A stretch of 64,000 nt of DNA from Betaproteobacteria bacterium HGW-Betaproteobacteria-3 (GTDB lineage: Bacteria > Pseudomonadota > Gammaproteobacteria > Burkholderiales > Burkholderiaceae_C), in assembly GCA_002842205.1 (NCBI GenBank), contig PHCI01000011.1:1-64000 (forward strand), given 5' to 3'. A model generated the notes under the pieces. The model was given only the letters and a program-made list of their open reading frames with translations, was not told the DNA's origin and made no database searches. Of this stretch, positions 60,049 through 64,000 are shown piece after piece (positions within the stretch are counted from its first letter, which is position 1; every line of letters begins with the position of its first letter). The position numbers and the translations under genes were made by a program.

Positions 60049-61020
60049 ATGCCTGCAACCCTTTCCACCACGGCCTGGCCACGCGCCGCCATCATTCGCG
60101 AGGTTGGCCTGCGCGACGGGCTGCAAAGCATTGCGCGGGTCCTGCCCACGGCGCAAAAAATCGAATGGATCCGCGACGCCTACGCCGCGGGCCAGCGCGA
60201 AATGGAAGTGGGCTCTTTTGTGCCCGCCCGCCTGCTGCCGCAACTGGCCGACACCGCGGCGCTGGTGGCTTTTGCCAAAACGCTGCCCGGGCTGAAAGTG
60301 TCGGTGCTGGTGCCGAACCTCAAGGGGGCCGAGCGCGCCATGGAATGCCAGGCCGACGCCATGCTGGTGCCGCTGTCGGCCAGCCACGCCCACAGCCTGG
60401 CCAACATGCGGCGCACGCCCGATGAGGTGGTGGCCGACATTGGCCGCATCCGCGACGCGCGCGATGCCGCGGGCTCGGCCACACGGATCGAGGTTGGCCT
60501 CAGCACCGCGTTTGGCTGCACCCTGCAGGGGCGGGTCGAGCCCGCGCAAGTGCTGCGCCTGGTGCAGGCGGTGCTCGACGCGGGCGTGGACTGCGTGGGC
60601 CTGGCCGACACCGTGGGCTATGCCGACCCGCGCGCCGTGCGTGAACTGTTCGATCTCATCTTGCCGGTGGCGGGCGACCGTCTGAATTGCGGCCACTTCC
60701 ACGACACCCGCGGGCTCGGGCTGGCCAACGTGCTGGCCGCGCTGGAAGTGGGCGTGACGCGGTTTGACGCCTGCCTGGCCGGCATTGGCGGCTGCCCGCA
60801 CGCACCGGGCGCCAGCGGCAACGTCACCACCGAAGACCTGGCCTACATGCTGGCCAGCATGGGCATCGAAACCGGCCAGGATTTCCCGCGCCTGCTGGCC
60901 CTGCGCGCCAAGGTGGCGCAGTGGCTGGAGGGCGAGCCATTGCACGGCGTGCTGTGGCGCGCCGGTTTGCCCAAAACCATGCAGGTGCCAGACGCAACCG
61001 CGGCCACCGCCACCGCCTGA
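60049..61020 (+). CDS. HMG-CoA lyase-like (HMGL family) enzyme
   Basis: 323 residues forming a TIM barrel. Motifs: REVGLRDGLQS, HFHDTRGLGLANVLAAL-type metal-binding strand (GHFHDTRG), and GIGGCPHAPGASGN with the catalytic Cys loop. HMG-CoA lyase cleaves HMG-CoA to acetoacetate and acetyl-CoA. The CoA-transferase and TRAP genes downstream suggest it cleaves the CoA ester of an imported acid. Related citramalyl- or malyl-type substrates remain possible. Confidence 0.88.
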   Translation: MPATLSTTAWPRAAIIREVGLRDGLQSIARVLPTAQKIEWIRDAYAAGQREMEVGSFVPARLLPQLADTAALVAFAKTLPGLKVSVLVPNLKGAERAMECQADAMLVPLSASHAHSLANMRRTPDEVVADIGRIRDARDAAGSATRIEVGLSTAFGCTLQGRVEPAQVLRLVQAVLDAGVDCVGLADTVGYADPRAVRELFDLILPVAGDRLNCGHFHDTRGLGLANVLAALEVGVTRFDACLAGIGGCPHAPGASGNVTTEDLAYMLASMGIETGQDFPRLLALRAKVAQWLEGEPLHGVLWRAGLPKTMQVPDATAATATA

Positions 61021-61033
61021 ATCCGCACCCGCC

Positions 61034-62251
61034 ATGAGCGACGCCGCCAAACCTGCCGCCCGCCCGCCCCACCTGCCGCTGAGCGGCCTGCGCGTGGTCG
61101 AATTCACCCACATGGTCATGGGCCCGACCTGTGGCATGGTGCTGGCCGACATGGGGGCCGAGGTCATCAAGGTCGAGCCGGTGGAGGGCGACCGCACGCG
61201 CCACCTGCTGGGCGCCGGCGCCGGTTTCTTCCCGATGTTCAACCGCAACAAGAAGAGCATCGCCATCAACCTGCACACCCCCGAAGGTGCCGCCGTGGCG
61301 CGCCGGCTGTGCGCCACGGCCGACATCGTGGCCGAGAACTTCAAGCCCGGCACCATGGGCAAGTACGGCCTGGACCACGCCAGCCTGTCGCAGACCAACC
61401 CCCGGCTGATTTACGTGAGCCACAAGGGCTTTCTGCCCGGGCCTTACGAGCACCGCGTGGCGCTGGACGAAGTGGTGCAGATGATGGGCGGGCTGGCCTA
61501 CATGACGGGCCGGCCCGGCGACCCGCTGCGCGCCGGCACCAGCGTCAACGACATCATGGGCGGCATGTTCGGCGCCATTGGCGCCCTGGGCGCACTGATC
61601 CAGCGTGGCATCACCGGCAAAGGCCAGGAGGTGCAAAGCGCGCTGTTCGAGAACAACGTGTTCCTGGTGGGCCAGCACATGCTGCAATACGCCATCACCG
61701 GCCAGCCCGCTGCGCCCATGCCCGACCGCATTTCGGCCTGGGCGGTGTACGACGTGTTCACCGTCAAGGACGGCGAGCAGATTTTTCTGGCCGCCGTGAG
61801 CGACGCGCAGTGGGCCACCTTCTGCGACGCGCTGGGCTATGCCGACCTGAAAGCCGACCCGCGCTACGCCACCAACAACGACCGGGTGCGCCTGCGTCCT
61901 GAGCTCATGCCCGTGCTGCGCGAGCGCCTGGCCCGGCACAGCGCGGCCGAACTGGCCGCGTTGTTCGAGCGCGTGGGGTTGCCATTTGCGCCCATCCGCC
62001 GCCCCGAGGAGCTGTACGACGACGAGCACCTGCGGGCCACCGGCGGCCTGGCCGACATCACGCTGCCCGACGGCGCGCGCGCCGGCCAGACCGCCCGGAC
62101 CACGCTGCTCCCGTTCACCCTGGACGGCCAGCGTCCGGGCGTGCGCCTGCAGCCTCCGCGCAGGGGTGAGCACACCCATGAGGTGCTGCAGGGCCTGGGC
62201 TACAGTGCGCAGGACATTGACGCGCTGCAAGCGGCCCACGCAGTCGCGTGA
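61034..62251 (+). CDS. Class III (CaiB/BaiF/Frc-type) CoA-transferase
   Basis: 405 residues. N-terminal LPLSGLRVVEFTHMVMGPTCGMVLADMGAEVIKVEP, catalytic D173 in TSVNDIMGGMFG, and NRNKKSIAINL. It moves CoA from a donor such as succinyl-CoA to a carboxylic acid. Thirteen bp after the lyase gene, so it probably makes the lyase substrate. Confidence 0.93.
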   Translation: MSDAAKPAARPPHLPLSGLRVVEFTHMVMGPTCGMVLADMGAEVIKVEPVEGDRTRHLLGAGAGFFPMFNRNKKSIAINLHTPEGAAVARRLCATADIVAENFKPGTMGKYGLDHASLSQTNPRLIYVSHKGFLPGPYEHRVALDEVVQMMGGLAYMTGRPGDPLRAGTSVNDIMGGMFGAIGALGALIQRGITGKGQEVQSALFENNVFLVGQHMLQYAITGQPAAPMPDRISAWAVYDVFTVKDGEQIFLAAVSDAQWATFCDALGYADLKADPRYATNNDRVRLRPELMPVLRERLARHSAAELAALFERVGLPFAPIRRPEELYDDEHLRATGGLADITLPDGARAGQTARTTLLPFTLDGQRPGVRLQPPRRGEHTHEVLQGLGYSAQDIDALQAAHAVA

Positions 62252-62300
62252 CGCCATTGCCGCACCCGTTCACGATTCACAACAAAGAGGAGAAGAAGCC

Positions 62301-63314
62301 ATGACGAAACCCACCGCCCCCCGGGCCACTTCACGCCGGTCCGCACTGATCGCCCTCACGGCCCTGGCCCTGGGCAGCCCCGCCTTCGCCGCCGACTACA
62401 CGATGCGCATCAGCCACCAGTTTCCACCGACCCACCACACGGCGGTCAATCTGGACCAGTTCGCCAAGGAGGTCAAGGACGCCACCCAAGGTCGCGTGGA
62501 GGTGCAGATCTTCGGTGCCGCGCAGCTGTTCAAGCCCAACCAGAACCACCCGGCCGTGGCCAGCGGCAAGGTCGAGGCCGCGGCCATCCTGAGCTTTCAA
62601 TGGGGCGGCACGATCCCCGAGATGAGCGTCACCATCATCCCCTACCTGATGACTTCGGTGGCCAAGCAAAAGGCGTTCATCGGCTCTGAAGCCTCGAAGC
62701 TGCTCGACGCCAAGATGGAAGCCCGGGGCGTCAGGAACATCGCCTGGATCGTGGACACCAACGACGGCATCTTCACTTCGGCCAGCAAGCCGCTGGTGGT
62801 GCCGGCCGACTTTGCGGGCCTGAAGATCCGCGGCCTGAACAAGCTGTTTGACGCCGGTCTGTCGGCGATGGGCGCCGCGCCCTCGGCCATGCCGGGCTCC
62901 GAGGTCTACCAGGCCCTGCAGACCGGTGTGCTCGACGCCGGCTTCACGGGGGTGAAGGCGGCCTACAGCCGCAAGTTCTATGAAGTCCAGAAGTTCGGCG
63001 TGGCCTCCAACATCATCCTGGCGTATGACAACCTCGTGGTGAACCCGGCCTGGTGGAACGGTCTGCCCGCCGATGTGCGTGGTGCCATCCAGAAGGCCGC
63101 CGATCGCGCGGTGCAGCGCTCCATCCGCACCCGCGACGGCGTGCCTGCCGAAGACATCAAGGCGCTCAACGACAACGGCATGAAAACGGTGGCCTTGACC
63201 CGGGCCCAGGAGAAAGCCATGGCCGACGCGATGCAGCCCGCCGTCAAGAAGGATTTTCTGAGCGCGACCGCCCCCGACGGCGTGAAGCTGCTCGAAATGA
63301 TCGACCGCCTGTAA
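62301..63314 (+). CDS. dctP: TRAP transporter periplasmic substrate-binding protein (DctP)
   Basis: 337 residues after AAAGAGGAGAAG. Signal peptide cleaved near AFA/ADY (residue 30). DctP fold with the FAGLKIRGLNKLFDAGLSAMGAAPSAMPGSEVYQALQTGVLDA region that usually provides the carboxylate-binding Arg (R in KIRG). It binds an organic acid for import. Confidence 0.94.
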   Translation: MTKPTAPRATSRRSALIALTALALGSPAFAADYTMRISHQFPPTHHTAVNLDQFAKEVKDATQGRVEVQIFGAAQLFKPNQNHPAVASGKVEAAAILSFQWGGTIPEMSVTIIPYLMTSVAKQKAFIGSEASKLLDAKMEARGVRNIAWIVDTNDGIFTSASKPLVVPADFAGLKIRGLNKLFDAGLSAMGAAPSAMPGSEVYQALQTGVLDAGFTGVKAAYSRKFYEVQKFGVASNIILAYDNLVVNPAWWNGLPADVRGAIQKAADRAVQRSIRTRDGVPAEDIKALNDNGMKTVALTRAQEKAMADAMQPAVKKDFLSATAPDGVKLLEMIDRL

Positions 63315-63326
63315 TTTCCGCGTGCC

Positions 63327-63914
63327 ATGGCGAACCCTGCGGCGCGTACACACCCGGGCGAAAGCCCGGCCCTGCGCATTCTGGCGCGCGCGGTGGCGCT
63401 GCTGGCGGGCGCTGCCATGGGGCTGGCCGCCGTGGCGCTGCTGCTGTCGCTGGCGCTCATTGGCTGGGCCGTGGTGATGCGCTATGGGTTCAATGCCGCG
63501 CCGACCTGGGTGGACGACCTGGTCGGCTTCAACCTGGTGGCCATCGTGATGCTGGCGGCGGCGCAAACGTTGCGTCAGGGCGAGCACATTGGTGTGGACT
63601 TGCTGACCGCCAGCCTGTCGGCCCGCGGGCGCCGCTGGGCCGCGGGTTGGGCTGCGCTGGCCACCGGGGCCATCGCCGTGGTGCTGGTGCTCAACGGCAC
63701 GGGCACAGCCCTGCTGGCCCGCTCGCTCGGACTGCTGACCGAAGGCGCGCTGGAGTGGCCGACCTGGATGCTCATGCTGCTCATGCCGGTGGGTGGGGCC
63801 CTGTTGTTGCTGGCCGCCGTCGAGCAACTGTGGCGCGCGGTGGCGGGCGTGCCCCTGCCGCGCCCGCATTCGCCGGTGGACGCTGTGCCACTTGAGAAGC
63901 CGGAGCCGCGATGA
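63327..63914 (+). CDS. dctQ: TRAP transporter small permease (DctQ)
   Basis: 195 residues with four membrane segments and the DctQ motif MRYGFNAAPTWVDDLVGFNLV...LRQGEHIGVDLL. Twelve bp after dctP; its end overlaps dctM. Confidence 0.93.
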   Translation: MANPAARTHPGESPALRILARAVALLAGAAMGLAAVALLLSLALIGWAVVMRYGFNAAPTWVDDLVGFNLVAIVMLAAAQTLRQGEHIGVDLLTASLSARGRRWAAGWAALATGAIAVVLVLNGTGTALLARSLGLLTEGALEWPTWMLMLLMPVGGALLLLAAVEQLWRAVAGVPLPRPHSPVDAVPLEKPEPR

Positions 63915-64000
63915 CCATTGCACTGGTGTTTCTGGGGCTGTTGCTGCTGCTGTTCACGGGCCTGCCCATCTTTGCCGGGCTGGCGCTGTTTGGCGGCGGC
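63911..64000 (+). CDS. dctM: TRAP transporter large permease (DctM), 5' part
   Basis: The ATG overlaps the dctQ stop (ATGA). The 30 visible residues (MTIALVFLGLLLLLFTGLPI then FAGLALFGGG) are the first membrane helix of DctM. The rest is outside the window. Confidence 0.9.
   Translation, partial: MTIALVFLGLLLLLFTGLPIFAGLALFGGG

Overview
The window comes from a high-GC betaproteobacterium, most likely a member of the Comamonadaceae (Burkholderiales). This rests on the order of housekeeping genes (recG next to oxyR, queA and tgt; a spc-alpha ribosomal operon that ends in rpoA-rplQ), PhaM and DcaP-type porin genes, a naphthalene/salicylate-type nag module, and short dispersed repeats. I assigned genes by reading translations. 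No database search was possible.

Layout. 0-15.7 kb: an IclR regulator divergent from a fumarylacetoacetate-hydrolase-family enzyme, a VOC protein and a DcaP-like porin; a baeRF-like and a DksA/TraR-like gene facing an enoyl-CoA hydratase across a perfect FNR-type dyad; a copper-handling run (DUF2946, TonB receptor, YcnI/DUF1775, PCuAC); PhaM, a FIST sensor protein, a lipoprotein, and an LplT-like transporter fused to an acyltransferase. 15.7-22.6 kb is the accessory part: a Phd-CcdB hybrid toxin-antitoxin pair, a transposase tail, a zinc-ribbon membrane protein between two direct copies of a dispersed repeat, a DUF4143 ATPase between ~67-bp imperfect direct repeats, and an orphan ATPase wedged between tgt and queA. 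22.6-32.2 kb: queA, recG, oxyR, ubiA, proC, glpK and glpD. 32.2-41.4 kb: rplN to rplQ including secY, infA, rpmJ and rpoA, driven by a good sigma70 promoter and followed by the initiator tRNA and a strong terminator. 41.5-45.6 kb: a four-gene salicylate 5-hydroxylase set (nagAa-G-H-Ab order) with a divergent NagR/NahR-like regulator. 45.6-55.8 kb: class II amidotransferase, DHA2 exporter, zinc metallopeptidase, CWC protein, bactofilin, an ElaB/YqjD-YqjE-YqjK operon behind a perfect FNR box, an alpha/beta hydrolase, malate synthase G and a haloacid dehalogenase. 55.9-64 kb: a two-component system whose response regulator lacks the sigma54-contact motif, then a LysR-controlled lyase/CoA-transferase/TRAP-transporter unit cut by the window end.

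The most unusual signal is a family of ~50-bp repeats (seven clear copies). They are found at gene ends, between genes, and inside recG and the haloacid dehalogenase gene, where the reading frame stays open. One copy supplies the stop codons of two convergent genes. A second family flanks the DUF4143 ATPase as a cassette-like unit. Short mobile or duplicating sequences therefore appear to have shaped both gene boundaries and proteins here.
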